A DNA stretch of 64,000 nt, from assembly GCA_963736235.1 (NCBI GenBank), contig CAVTOR010000030.1:62001-126000 (forward strand). The letters are read 5' to 3'. The notes beneath the pieces are model-generated. The model did not search any database. It saw only the letters and a program-made list of their open reading frames with translations, and had not been told where the DNA came from. The DNA is from CAVORB01 sp963736235 (lineage in GTDB: Bacteria; Pseudomonadota; Gammaproteobacteria; Chromatiales; Chromatiaceae). Position 1 is the stretch's first letter. The number at the start of each line of letters is the position of its first letter. This document shows positions 25,161 to 33,799 of the stretch, piece by piece. The translations under genes were made by a program, and so were the position numbers.

Positions 25161-25441
25161 CGGTCCAGCTTCTCTACGCCCTGGCCGGTTCGGCGCTCAT
25201 GGCGCTCGGCCTGCGTGGCGCGCTGGTGCGCGCCAGCCTGCTCAGGCAGGTGTTGGCGCTGAACGTCATGGGCGCCGGGGTGTTTCTGATCCTCATCGCC
25301 CTCGCCTACCGTGGGATCGGCGTCGCGCCGGACCCGGTCCCCCACGCCCTGGTGTTGACCGGCATCGTGGTCGCGGTCAGCGCCACGGCGCTGGCCCTGG
25401 CGCTCGGGCGGCGTCTCGCCGGGGGCGGCGGGGGTGAATGA
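25157..25441 (+). CDS. mnhC: Antiporter subunit C (MnhC/NuoK-like)
   Basis: A 94-residue three-helix protein of the MrpC/NuoK family, with NVMGAGVFLILIAL in helix 2 and DPVPHALVLTGIVVAVSATALALAL in the last helix. It begins at a TTG overlapping the upstream stop (TTGA) and overlaps mnhD by eight bases. NuoK-like subunits link antiporter-like subunits along the membrane arm. Confidence 0.9.
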   Translation: MTVQLLYALAGSALMALGLRGALVRASLLRQVLALNVMGAGVFLILIALAYRGIGVAPDPVPHALVLTGIVVAVSATALALALGRRLAGGGGGE

Positions 25442-26891
25442 CGCCCTGGTGTGGGCCATCGCCCTGCCCCTGGCGGCAGCCCTGCTCGCGGTTGTGGCCC
25501 CGGCGCGCGGCAACCTGATCGGCGTGGGCGGCGGCCTGCTCACCCTGCTTGCCGCCGTGGCCGTGCTCTGGCTGGTCGCCGCGCAGGGAACGGTTCGGGT
25601 TGCGCTGGGCGGCTGGGCGCCCGAACTCGGCATCGCCCTGCACGCCGACGCATTGTCGGCCCTGCTATTGGTGATGACCGCACTGGTGGCCCTAGCGGCG
25701 AGCGTCTATGCCACGGCTTACTTCAGTCTCGCCGCCGACCGGGAGCGTTTCTGGCCCCTGTGGATGCTGCTGTGGACCTCGCTCAACGCCCTGCTGCTGG
25801 CCGGGGATCTGTTCAACATCTATGTGACGCTGGAGCTGCTGGGCCTGTCGGCGGTGGCGCTGGCCGCGCTCGGCCACTCCCGCGAGGCCGTCGCCGCGGC
25901 GCTGCGTTACCTACTGGTCGGCCTGATCGGCTCGATGGCCTATCTGGCTGGTGTCGCGCTGATCTACGCCGCCTACGGAACCCTGGACCTGGCGACGGTG
26001 GCCGCCGCCATCGAGCCGGGTCCAGCGACCTGGACCGCCATGGCCCTGATGACGGCGGGGCTGCTGCTCAAGACGGCGCTGTTTCCGCTGCATTTCTGGC
26101 TGCCGCCGGCGCACGCCAACGCCCCGGCACCGGTCAGCGCGGCCCTCTCCGCCCTGGTGGTGAAGGCCGCTTTCTATCTGGTGTTGCGCTTGTGGCTCGA
26201 TCTGTTCGCCCCCGTCGTCACGCCGGCGGCCGCGAATCTGCTCGGCGTGCTGGGCGCCCTGGCGGTTCTCTGGGGCTCCTGGCAGGCCCTGCGCGCGGAG
26301 CGTCTGAAGCTGCTGGCCGCCTACTCCACCGTGGCCCAGATCGGGTATCTGTTCCTGTTCGTCCCCATCCTGACGGGTCTTCCGGACGGCCCGGTGCGGG
26401 ACGCGGTATTCGGCGGCGCCGTGGTGATGGCGCTGACCCACGGCCTGGCGAAGAGCGCGCTCTTCCTGGCGGCGGGGGTGGTGCAGCAGCGAGCGGGTCA
26501 CGATCGCATCCGGGATCTCGACGGCACCGCCCAGACCCTGCCGGCAACGACCTTCGCCATCGCGCTGGCGGGGGTCGCACTGGTCGGTCTGCCGCCGAGC
26601 GGGGCCTTCCTTGGTAAATGGCAGCTGATCGCGGGTTCTCTCTCGGCGGGCCAGTGGGCGTGGGTGCCGGTTGTGCTCGCGGGGTCGCTGCTCGCCGGCT
26701 CTTACGTGTTCCGGGTCCTCGGGCACACCTTCGGACAGGGGCGCTATCCGGCCCGCGTCCTCACGCTCGGCCGTGAGGAAGTCCCCGCGCTCGTGCTCGG
26801 GGCGCTGGCCACCGTGGGACTGGGCCTGGTGGCCGGTCCCATCTGGTCTCTGCTCGGTCATGCTCCCGGGCTTGGAGCGGCATTGCCTTGA
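25434..26891 (+). CDS. mnhD: Antiporter subunit D (MnhD/MrpD)
   Basis: A 485-residue antiporter-like subunit with about 14 helices. The proton-path residues typical of the family are present: the TM5 glutamate in LFNIYVTLELLGLSAV (about residue 133) and the TM7 lysine in GLLLKTALFPLHFWLPPAHANAPAPVSA-type sequence. MrpD and its relatives NuoM/NuoN carry out cation or proton translocation. The GTG at 25434 overlaps mnhC. This is the best conserved of the four antiporter-like subunits in the operon. Confidence 0.94.
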   Translation: MNDALVWAIALPLAAALLAVVAPARGNLIGVGGGLLTLLAAVAVLWLVAAQGTVRVALGGWAPELGIALHADALSALLLVMTALVALAASVYATAYFSLAADRERFWPLWMLLWTSLNALLLAGDLFNIYVTLELLGLSAVALAALGHSREAVAAALRYLLVGLIGSMAYLAGVALIYAAYGTLDLATVAAAIEPGPATWTAMALMTAGLLLKTALFPLHFWLPPAHANAPAPVSAALSALVVKAAFYLVLRLWLDLFAPVVTPAAANLLGVLGALAVLWGSWQALRAERLKLLAAYSTVAQIGYLFLFVPILTGLPDGPVRDAVFGGAVVMALTHGLAKSALFLAAGVVQQRAGHDRIRDLDGTAQTLPATTFAIALAGVALVGLPPSGAFLGKWQLIAGSLSAGQWAWVPVVLAGSLLAGSYVFRVLGHTFGQGRYPARVLTLGREEVPALVLGALATVGLGLVAGPIWSLLGHAPGLGAALP

Positions 26892-28392
26892 GCCTGAACA
26901 CCTGGCTGCCCGCGCTGATCCTACTCAGCTCTCTCGTACCGGGGATTGCCATCTTTTTCCTGCGCGAGGGACAGCACCGCCTGCGTACGGGGCTCAACCT
27001 GTTCGGCGCCTTCTCCAAGCTCCTCCTGGTCGCCGTCATGATCTGGGGCGTGTTCCACGGTCAGGTCTACGAGACCAGCTGGAATCTCGCACCGGGCTTG
27101 ACCCTGGTGCTGCACGCCGATGCCCTGTCGGTGCTGTTCGTGACCCTGTCCGCGGTGCTCTGGCTGGTCACCACCATCTACGCCATCGGCTACCTGGAGG
27201 CGTCCCCCCACCGCAGCCGCTTCTTCGGGTTCTTCAGCCTGTGCGTCACGGCGACAGTCGGATTGGCGCTCGCTGGCAACCTGTTCACCTTCGTCATCTT
27301 CTACGAGCTCCTGACGCTTGCCACCTATCCCCTGGTGGCGCACCGGGGCACCCCCGAGGCCATCCGCGGCGCCCGGATCTACCTGACCTACACCCTGGCA
27401 GGGGGCGCCCTGCTGCTGTTGGCGCCATCTGGCTCAAGGCCGTGGCCGGCCCGCTGTGACTTCGCTCAGGGCGGCATCCTCGCCCTGCCCGGTCGGAGAC
27501 CCACGAGCAGCTCAAGCTGGATCTTCCTGCTGCTGATCGCGGGCCTCGGGGTCAAGGCGGCGATGGTGCCCCTGCACGGCTGGCTGCCCCAGGCCATGGT
27601 GGCGCCCGCGCCGGTGAGTGCCCTGCTGCACGCGGTGGCGGTGGTCAAGGCCGGCGCCTTCGGTATCGTGCGGGTGGTCTACGACGTCTACGGCGTCGAG
27701 TTCGCTCGCCGAGCTGGGTCTGTTGACCGGGCTCGGGGCGGCGGCGGCGGTGACCATCGTCTACGGCTCGGTGCTCGCCCTGTCGCCAGGACAGTCTGAA
27801 GAAGCGTCTCGCCTACTCGACCGTGAGCCAGGTGTCCTACATCGCACTCGGCACCGCCATCCTCGGCCCGATCGCGACCATCGGCGGCGTGGTGCACCTG
27901 GTGCATCAGGGGGTGATGAAGATCACCCTGTTCTTCGCCGCGGGGAACTATGCCGAGACTCTCGGCGTGCACAAGGTGAGCGAAATGGACGGCATCGGCC
28001 GGCGCATGCCGGGGACGACGCTTGCCTTCACCGTCGGGGCGCTCGGCATGATCGGGGTGCCGCCCGTGGCGGGCTTCGTGAGCAAGTGGTTCCTCGGGAT
28101 GGGGGCGGTCGAGGCGGGCCAGGCGGCGTGGGTGCTGCCGGTGCTTGTGGCGAGCAGCTTGCTCAACGCAGCCTACTTCCTGCCCATCCTCTTTCGCGCC
28201 TGGTTCAAGGAGCGGTCGGAGGCCTGGCCGGACGAGCACATCCCGGCGGGCCGGCTGGAGACCCACGGTGCCCTGCTCTGGCCGCCCTTGATCACCGCCG
28301 CCCTGGCGCTCGCCGTCGGCCTGTTCGCCGCCGCGCCCTACAGTCCGCTGGAGTGGGCGGAGCTGATCGCGAGGCGGGAGTACGGCCTGTGA
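26888..28392 (+). CDS. Second antiporter-like proton-conducting subunit (multiple frameshifts)
   Basis: Joined sequence gives a roughly 500-residue NuoM/MrpD-family subunit. It retains the TM5 glutamate (FVIFYELLTLATY) and the TM7 lysine (GLGVKAAMVPLHGWLPQAM). The frame is broken at about 27420, 27456, 27493, 27520, 27707 and 27783; four are one extra base between codons (CTG-T-GAC, CTG-G-ATC, GCT-C-GCC, CTG-T-CGC) and two are one missing (or two extra) bases. The final part, to the stop at 28392, is uninterrupted. TTG start at 26888 overlaps mnhD. Probably a real subunit obscured by sequence errors. Confidence 0.85.
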
Positions 28393-30050
28393 GCGTAGCG
28401 CTCCTGCTGCTGGCCTGGGTGCTTCCACTCCTGGCCGCGGCCTTCGCGTTGACGCGAGCCGGGCGCTGGCTGCCGGTCCTGGCGGCGGTACCCGCCCTGG
28501 CGGCGGCGCTGGCGGTGCCCGTCGGCTCGCAGATCGGAATCCCCTGGCTGTTGCTCGGGTCGACCTTCGGCCTGGACGAGACCGGCCAGGTGTTCCTGCT
28601 CTTTTCCGCCCTGCTCTGGCTCGCGGCAGCCGTCTACAGCATGGCGGCGATGGTCGGGGATCCCGGGTTCGGCCGTTTCCGGTGCTTTTTCCTTTTGGCC
28701 ATGGCCGGCAACTTCTGCTTGGTGCTCGCGCAGGACACGCCGGGTTTCTACCTCGGGTACGCGCTCATGGGGCTCTCGGCCTACGGGCTCGTAACGCACG
28801 ACGGCTCGCCCCGGTCGGCGCGCGCCGGCAGGGTCTATCTCGCGTGGACCCTCGTCGGCGAGTTGCTCCTGTTCTCGGCCCTGGTGATGCTCGCTGTGCA
28901 GGCGGGCGGGACCGCCTTTTCCGAGCTTGCGGTCGTGGCGCCGTCGGATACCGCTGTGGCGCTGGTGGTGCTCGGATTTGGGATAAAGCTCGCGTTGCCG
29001 GGTCTGCATGTCTGGCTGCCCCTGGCCTATCCCGCCGCACCGGCGGCCGGGTCGGCGGTGCTGTCGGGACCCATGATTACCGCCGGACTGCTCGGTTGGA
29101 TGCGCTTCCTCCCTCCCGGCGTGCATGGCCTGGAGGATTGGGGGGGCGGGCTGGTCGGGGTCGGGCTGCTTGCCGCCTTTTTCGGGGTCGCGATGGGCCT
29201 GGTGCAACGCGATCCAAAGGTGGTGCTCGGCTACTCGAGCATCGCGAAGATGGGGGTGGTCACGCTCGGTTACGGTGTCGCCCTCGCCGCGCCGGAGGCG
29301 GCGCCCGCGATGCTCGCGGCCGTCACCTTCTATGCGGTCAATCATCTCGTGTTGAAGGGCGCCCTGTTCCTGGGCGTGGACCTGCCACGGCAAGGATCTT
29401 CTAGGCCTTGGGCACTGGGCGGTCTTGCGGTGCTCAGTGCGGCGCTCGCTGGCGCCCCCTTGACCGGCGGTGCGGCGGCGAAGGCGGCCGTGAGCGGCGC
29501 CCTTCCCCAGGACTGGACCTGGCTGGCCGGCTGGCTCGCGGTTGCCACGCTTGCCTCGACACTTTTGATGGCTCGCCTTCTGTATCTCGTCTCGGTCGAG
29601 TCGCCGCCGACGCCCGCCCGGGGACCAACGGCCTGGACGACTTGGGGCGCCTTGATCCTGGTCGTCATGATGCTGCCCATCGCGTTCGGCGAGCCGGCGA
29701 CCTCGACCTACGGCTGGCTGGCGGTGGCGTCGGGTGCCGCCGTGGCGGGCGCGGTGGTCGTCCTGCGTCCCCGATGGCCCTCGCTGCTCGTCGGCCGGGT
29801 GCCGCCAGGTGATGTCCTGTACCTGGTGCCGAGGGGTTTTCGGATCGGCGTCAGGGCAGCAGTCTCTATGGCCCAGGCCGCGTCGGCCACAAGCGGCGTA
29901 TTGCGCGAGAGCCTGTCCAAATTCGCTCATGCCTGGAATCGGCAATGGGGCTCTGCGTCATCGGCGCCGATCCCGTGGCCGGTCGCGGGCGCGATTTGGC
30001 TGACGTTGAGCGGCCTGCTCTTGGCGGGGTTGATCGCCGGTGCCGGATGA
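28389..30050 (+). CDS. Third antiporter-like subunit, pump glutamate replaced by alanine
   Basis: A 553-residue polytopic protein starting at a GTG that overlaps the previous stop. It is a proton-conducting-transporter family member: the TM7 lysine is present (GFGIKLALPGLHVWLPLAYP), but the TM5 position normally glutamate in G-W-E-L-x-G-L is Ala125 (YLGYALMGLSAYGL). The frame is open far upstream (to 27618) only because of GC-rich codon use. It is collinear with the next gene, residue for residue in the first 130 positions, so the pair arose by tandem duplication. A C-terminal cytoplasmic segment and a last helix extend beyond the usual core. Confidence 0.85.
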   Translation: MSVALLLLAWVLPLLAAAFALTRAGRWLPVLAAVPALAAALAVPVGSQIGIPWLLLGSTFGLDETGQVFLLFSALLWLAAAVYSMAAMVGDPGFGRFRCFFLLAMAGNFCLVLAQDTPGFYLGYALMGLSAYGLVTHDGSPRSARAGRVYLAWTLVGELLLFSALVMLAVQAGGTAFSELAVVAPSDTAVALVVLGFGIKLALPGLHVWLPLAYPAAPAAGSAVLSGPMITAGLLGWMRFLPPGVHGLEDWGGGLVGVGLLAAFFGVAMGLVQRDPKVVLGYSSIAKMGVVTLGYGVALAAPEAAPAMLAAVTFYAVNHLVLKGALFLGVDLPRQGSSRPWALGGLAVLSAALAGAPLTGGAAAKAAVSGALPQDWTWLAGWLAVATLASTLLMARLLYLVSVESPPTPARGPTAWTTWGALILVVMMLPIAFGEPATSTYGWLAVASGAAVAGAVVVLRPRWPSLLVGRVPPGDVLYLVPRGFRIGVRAAVSMAQAASATSGVLRESLSKFAHAWNRQWGSASSAPIPWPVAGAIWLTLSGLLLAGLIAGAG

Positions 30051-30088
30051 CCGTTGCCAGCGCTGATGGCGACGCGAGAGCTTGAGCC

Positions 30089-31759
30089 TTGAGCACGGCG
30101 CTCCTGCTTCTGGCTTGGGCGGCGCCCCTTGTTGCCGCCGCCTTCGCACTGACGCGGACCGGGCGCTGGCTCCAGGCCCTGGCCGCGGTACCGGCCCTGG
30201 CGGCGGCGCTGGCGGTTCCCGTCGGCTTTCACGCGTCGATCCCCTGGCTGCTGCTCGGTACGCGGCTCGGCCTCGACCCCACTGGCCGCGTCTTCCTTCT
30301 GTTCACGGCCGTCCTGTGGCTGGCCGCCGGCATGCAGGCCGCCCTGACCATGCGCGAGGAGGCGCGCGCGGGGCGTTTTCGCGTCTTCTACCTGCTTGCG
30401 ATGAGCGGCAACTTCTGGCTCATCGTTGGCCAGGATCTGGTGAGCTTCTATCTCGGTTTCTCTCTCATGGGGCTCGCCGCTTACGGTCTGGTCATCCACA
30501 AGGGTGACGCGGCCGCCCTGCGCGCGGGGCGCGTCTACCTGGTCATGACCCTGATCGCCGAGGTCGCCCTGTTCGTGGCCTTCCTGCTGATCGCCCGCCA
30601 TGCGGAATCCCTGGCTCCCTCGCAGGAACAGCTCGTCGGGCTTGGGGGCTGGGCCATCGGCGGGCTGGTGCTCGCGCTGTCGATCAAGGCGGGCCTGGTC
30701 CCACTGCACGTCTGGCTGCCCCTGGCCCATCCTGCCGCGCCGGTGCCGGCGAGCGCGGTGCTGAGCGGCGCCATGATCAAGGCCGCCCTGATCGGCTGGA
30801 TGCGCTTCCTGCCCATCGGCGATCCGGCGCTGACCGGTTGGGGCATCCTGTTGGTGACGGCCGGCTCGGTCAGCGTCCCTTATGCCGTTGCCGTCGGTGT
30901 GTTGCAGACCAATCCGAAGGTAGTGCTCGCCTACTCCAGCGTCGGCAAGATGGGCCTGATGTCCATGCTGCTGGGGGTGGCGCTGATGGAGCCGCTGCTG
31001 GCAGCGTTCATCGGCGCGGCCTTGGCCTTTTATGCGGCCCACCACGGGCTCGCGAAGGGTGCGCTATTCCTCGGCGTCGGGATCGCGAGTGAGCTGAGGG
31101 GTGTTTGGGTGCTTCTGGTGCTTGCGGTGCCTGCCCTGGCACTGATCGGCGCGCCCTTCACGTCGGGCGCGCTCGCCAAGGCCATGGTCAAGCCGGAGCT
31201 AGTGTCCCTGACGGGACCCTGGGGAGATGCGCTGCCGCTCGTCCTCACCCTGTCCACCATCGGCACGACGCTGTTGATGGCGCGCTTCCTGACGCTGGTC
31301 GGCGCGGGCCGTGAGACGGGTCCCGCCGCGCGGCCATGGATCGCGGTCCCCTGGATCGGACTGATCCTGCTGGTGCTCGCGCTGCCGTGGCTGGCCGGGC
31401 GCGTTCTCCCGCCCGTCGCTGGCAGCTGGCCGGTGCTCGCGGGTTTGGGTGCGGCGCTGGCCGGCATATTGTGGCGATCCCGATGGGCGAAGCGTCTGAC
31501 TGAGACAGTTCCGCCGGGAGACATCCTGGGGCCAATCGTCCGTCTGGGCGCCGCGAGCTGGGGAGGGCTAGGCGTTCTAATCATTGCGATGGCCCGCATC
31601 CTCGAGCGGATCCGACGTTCGCTTCCGGGCGGGAGGGGCCGTTCCGCCGCGTGGCCCGCATCGCTCGAGGACACGCTGCGCTCATGGCCCGTCGCGGGTT
31701 CCCTGGTCCTCAGCCTCGGCGCGATCTTACTCCTCGCGTTGTCGCTTCTGCGCTTCTAA
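30089..31759 (+). CDS. Fourth antiporter-like subunit, pump glutamate replaced by serine
   Basis: A 556-residue paralogue of the preceding gene. Start is a TTG at 30089 within a TTGAGC context; the N-termini of the two proteins (ALLLLAW, AAFALTR, GRWL, LAAVPALAAALAVPVG) align without gaps. The TM7 lysine is kept (LSIKAGLVPLHVWLPLAHP) and the TM5 glutamate position is Ser125 (YLGFSLMGLAAYGL). It ends the operon. The paired loss of the same acidic residue suggests a structural or gating role rather than independent pumping, or partnership between the two copies. Confidence 0.85.
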   Translation: MSTALLLLAWAAPLVAAAFALTRTGRWLQALAAVPALAAALAVPVGFHASIPWLLLGTRLGLDPTGRVFLLFTAVLWLAAGMQAALTMREEARAGRFRVFYLLAMSGNFWLIVGQDLVSFYLGFSLMGLAAYGLVIHKGDAAALRAGRVYLVMTLIAEVALFVAFLLIARHAESLAPSQEQLVGLGGWAIGGLVLALSIKAGLVPLHVWLPLAHPAAPVPASAVLSGAMIKAALIGWMRFLPIGDPALTGWGILLVTAGSVSVPYAVAVGVLQTNPKVVLAYSSVGKMGLMSMLLGVALMEPLLAAFIGAALAFYAAHHGLAKGALFLGVGIASELRGVWVLLVLAVPALALIGAPFTSGALAKAMVKPELVSLTGPWGDALPLVLTLSTIGTTLLMARFLTLVGAGRETGPAARPWIAVPWIGLILLVLALPWLAGRVLPPVAGSWPVLAGLGAALAGILWRSRWAKRLTETVPPGDILGPIVRLGAASWGGLGVLIIAMARILERIRRSLPGGRGRSAAWPASLEDTLRSWPVAGSLVLSLGAILLLALSLLRF

Positions 31760-32300
31760 CGCCGACGATCCGGCCCGGTAGCGAGGCGATCGCGACCGGG
31801 TGGTATCCGCGCTCCGGATCTGCCGGGCTCCCTGGGTCCCAAGCTCGGGACTCGACACAAACGAGGCCTTACCTCGTGGCCCGTCGCGCCCCTGACCCGC
31901 GCCTCGGCGTGATCCTCGCGCCTCTGGATCATGGTTGATCAGAGATGACAACGAGAGAGGCTGCCCCTTGAACGAGGGCACCTCCTGCTGCTGGGAGCCA
32001 GAAGATGCCGCAGCAAGGCGGCCTCTTTTTTCGATCCCGGGTGAGGTGTTTGGGCCAAAGTCCGCGACCTACCGCGAGCCGTATTCCCGCGACCGCGTCG
32101 CCTCAACAAGCTGCTGGATGTTCGCCGATGCCTGGCTTGTGGGACCGATACCCACGCCGAGCTTCTTTGTCCGAGCGCAGCTCCAGGACGCGGCATGTCG
32201 ATCGAACTGCTACTGGAAATCGGCGCTGCCTGCCCGTGTAGCTCGGTACCGCAGCGCGCCTGGATTCAATTCGCTCCGGCGTTGGTGTGCTTAGCGAACG
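31760..32300 (+). other. Gene-free stretch holding a structured, terminator-ended element
   Basis: About 540 bases between the antiporter operon and the glycosyltransferase gene (convergent). No protein frame here has recognisable motifs. It holds a hairpin at about 31922-31945 (CTCTG-ATCA against TGATCAGAG with a one-base bulge) and the structured element at 31956-32031. The remaining 270 bases up to the glycosyltransferase stop show nothing I can interpret. Confidence 0.6.
31956..32031 (+). ncRNA. Possible small structured RNA ending in an intrinsic terminator
   Basis: AGAGGCTGCC (31956-31965) can pair with GGCGGCCTCT (32017-32026) as a 10-bp stem with one G-U pair, directly followed by TTTTT. 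Inside, TGCTG-CTGG pairs with CCAG...CAGCA around a GAG loop, and GCCGC/GCGGC (32007-32022) forms an alternative terminator stem. Either fold gives an intrinsic terminator reading rightwards. It may simply end the antiporter transcript 200 bases after its last stop, or be the 3' part of a separate small RNA. I see no clear promoter just upstream. Confidence 0.4.
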
Positions 32301-33419
32301 TTACGGACTGGCAGGCAATCCCAGCGCATCCAGGTAGCGCCGAGCGCTCTCCCCCTGGTTGTACTCTGCGACCGCGGCCTTCAGGGTCTCGGGCGGCGGA
32401 TGGCGATCGAGGGTCTCCGCCATCGCGCGTGCGAGGCCTGGCGTGTCTCCGACGGGGACCAGGGGTCCGAGGCGACCGCCGTCCAGCAGCTCCCGGGGGC
32501 CGCTCGGGCAATCGGTCGAGACCACCGGGGTGCCTAGGGCCATGGCCTCGGTCAGCACGTTCGGCGAGCCCTCCCAGGCGGATGAGAGCACGAACAGGGA
32601 TGCCCGGGCGACGAAGGGGAAGGGGTTGCTCTGGAAGCCGGGCAGGTCGACGTCTCCCGTCAACCCCAGCTCGGCGACGAGGGCCTCCAACTTCGGCCGT
32701 CCACCGCCCTCGCCGAGAATGACCAGCCGGCATGGCCGCTCGGCCCGTAACCGGGCGAAGGCGCGGATCAGGGTGGGGAAGTCCTTTTGGCGCTGGAATC
32801 GCCCCGACCCCAGTATCACTGGCAGCTCCCGCGGGTGAAACCAGGGATGGTTGCAGGGCACAGCCGCCAGCTTGGCGAGCTCCGGGGTGATCACCGGGTT
32901 GCGGATCACTGAGATCCGCTCAGCAGGGATACGAGCAATCTCCGCCGTGTCCTTGGCCACGCCTTGGGAGACGGCGACGATGCGGTCGATCTTGGGATAC
33001 AGCCAGCGAATCGGCCAGTAGCGGAGCCAGCGTGCGACCGCGGATTTTCTCGCCATGGCGGTCGACAGGTTGGTGCCCAAGCGCATTACGATTCGGGCGT
33101 CGCTCCCGGCGAACCAGCGCGCGAGAACGGCCGTCCGACCGGCCCGGTCCTTGGCCGCCAACAGGGCCGCCGGTTGCTGTGATCGCAGGTACCGCGCGAG
33201 CGCTGGGAGAGCGAGGAAGGTATGGTCGCTGCCCAGCCGTACGATCTTGACTCCAGGCGGCAGCCCTTCCAGGTGCGGCCCTCGCGCTTTCACCAGCACC
33301 AAGTCCACGGGCTGGCCTAGGACCGCGAAGCCGCGAGTCAGGTTCATCACCATCCGCTCCACGCCCCCCGCTCCCGAGAAGGAGACGAAGACGGCGAGGG
33401 GGCGGTTTTCCTGGCGCAT
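32301..33419 (-). CDS. GT4-family glycosyltransferase
   Basis: A 372-residue glycosyltransferase with the two-Rossmann GT-B fold. The N-terminal acceptor domain starts FVSFSGAGGVERMVMNL; the C-terminal nucleotide-sugar domain (from about residue 195) has GSGRFQRQKDFPTLIRAF, the ILGEGGGR loop and the GT4 motif SAWEGSPNVLTEAMALGTPVVST, which contains the conserved E-x7-E. It probably adds a sugar to lipopolysaccharide, capsule or another glycan. ATG at 33419 preferred to GTG at 33428. It is isolated, with no other cell-surface sugar genes alongside, so the substrate cannot be guessed. Confidence 0.9.
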   Translation of the reverse strand: MRQENRPLAVFVSFSGAGGVERMVMNLTRGFAVLGQPVDLVLVKARGPHLEGLPPGVKIVRLGSDHTFLALPALARYLRSQQPAALLAAKDRAGRTAVLARWFAGSDARIVMRLGTNLSTAMARKSAVARWLRYWPIRWLYPKIDRIVAVSQGVAKDTAEIARIPAERISVIRNPVITPELAKLAAVPCNHPWFHPRELPVILGSGRFQRQKDFPTLIRAFARLRAERPCRLVILGEGGGRPKLEALVAELGLTGDVDLPGFQSNPFPFVARASLFVLSSAWEGSPNVLTEAMALGTPVVSTDCPSGPRELLDGGRLGPLVPVGDTPGLARAMAETLDRHPPPETLKAAVAEYNQGESARRYLDALGLPASP

Positions 33420-33799
33420 GGCGTGCACGTCGTCGGGCTTCAGTTGCTGCCGGCATTCTAACGGAGGGGACTTACCCCTGTGCTATATTCCCGTCCCTTG
33501 CCGAGCCGGCCCCGCCCCCATGCGCGACCCCGCGAGCAGCCCCAATCAATGCCACCAGAATCCGAGCGGTGCCGCCTGTACCTCCCCGAGTCTGGTTGGT
33601 CGTGACCCATGGACGCAGAGCGAGGCTTACTCCTTCGGTATCATCCGCAACATGGTTCGGGCAGGGGATCCCGTGGTAGTGACCCTGGCGGGGCTTTGGA
33701 AGAGACGACGCCCGGCCGAGGAACGCGACCGTTTTATCCTCTTTCAACAAGTGGAGACTTTCGGCGGAGCCGGCACCGGCTCCAGCCTATAATCCGTGC
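33420..33799 (+). other. Divergent intergenic region before lutA
   Basis: Some 380 bases between two divergent genes. Short frames on both strands have no recognisable motifs. The last 35 bases hold the lutA promoter-like sequence listed separately. CTATATT at about 33483-33489 could be a -10-like element, but orientation and partner -35 are unclear. Confidence 0.5.
33767..33793 (+). promoter_or_regulatory. lutA promoter: palindrome in place of -35 and consensus TATAAT
   Basis: A perfect consensus -10 hexamer TATAAT (33788-33793) lies only 6 bases before the lutA ATG at 33800. A perfect inverted repeat GGAGCCG-GCAC-CGGCTCC (33767-33784) occupies the -35 area, and no TTGACA-like hexamer is present. 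Transcription from this box would begin at or next to the A of the ATG, giving a leaderless or near-leaderless message; there is no Shine-Dalgarno before the ATG. The palindrome is a natural candidate operator. Confidence 0.5.

Noticed and set aside
31956..32031. 4.5S SRP RNA
   Set aside because: Fragments such as GCCGCAGCAAGG look faintly similar, but the conserved SRP apical loop and GGAAGCAGCC-type core are absent.
33472..33750. Possible 92-residue protein between the glycosyltransferase and lutA
   Set aside because: No motif or ribosome site, glycine/alanine-rich end, and it crosses the lutA promoter region.
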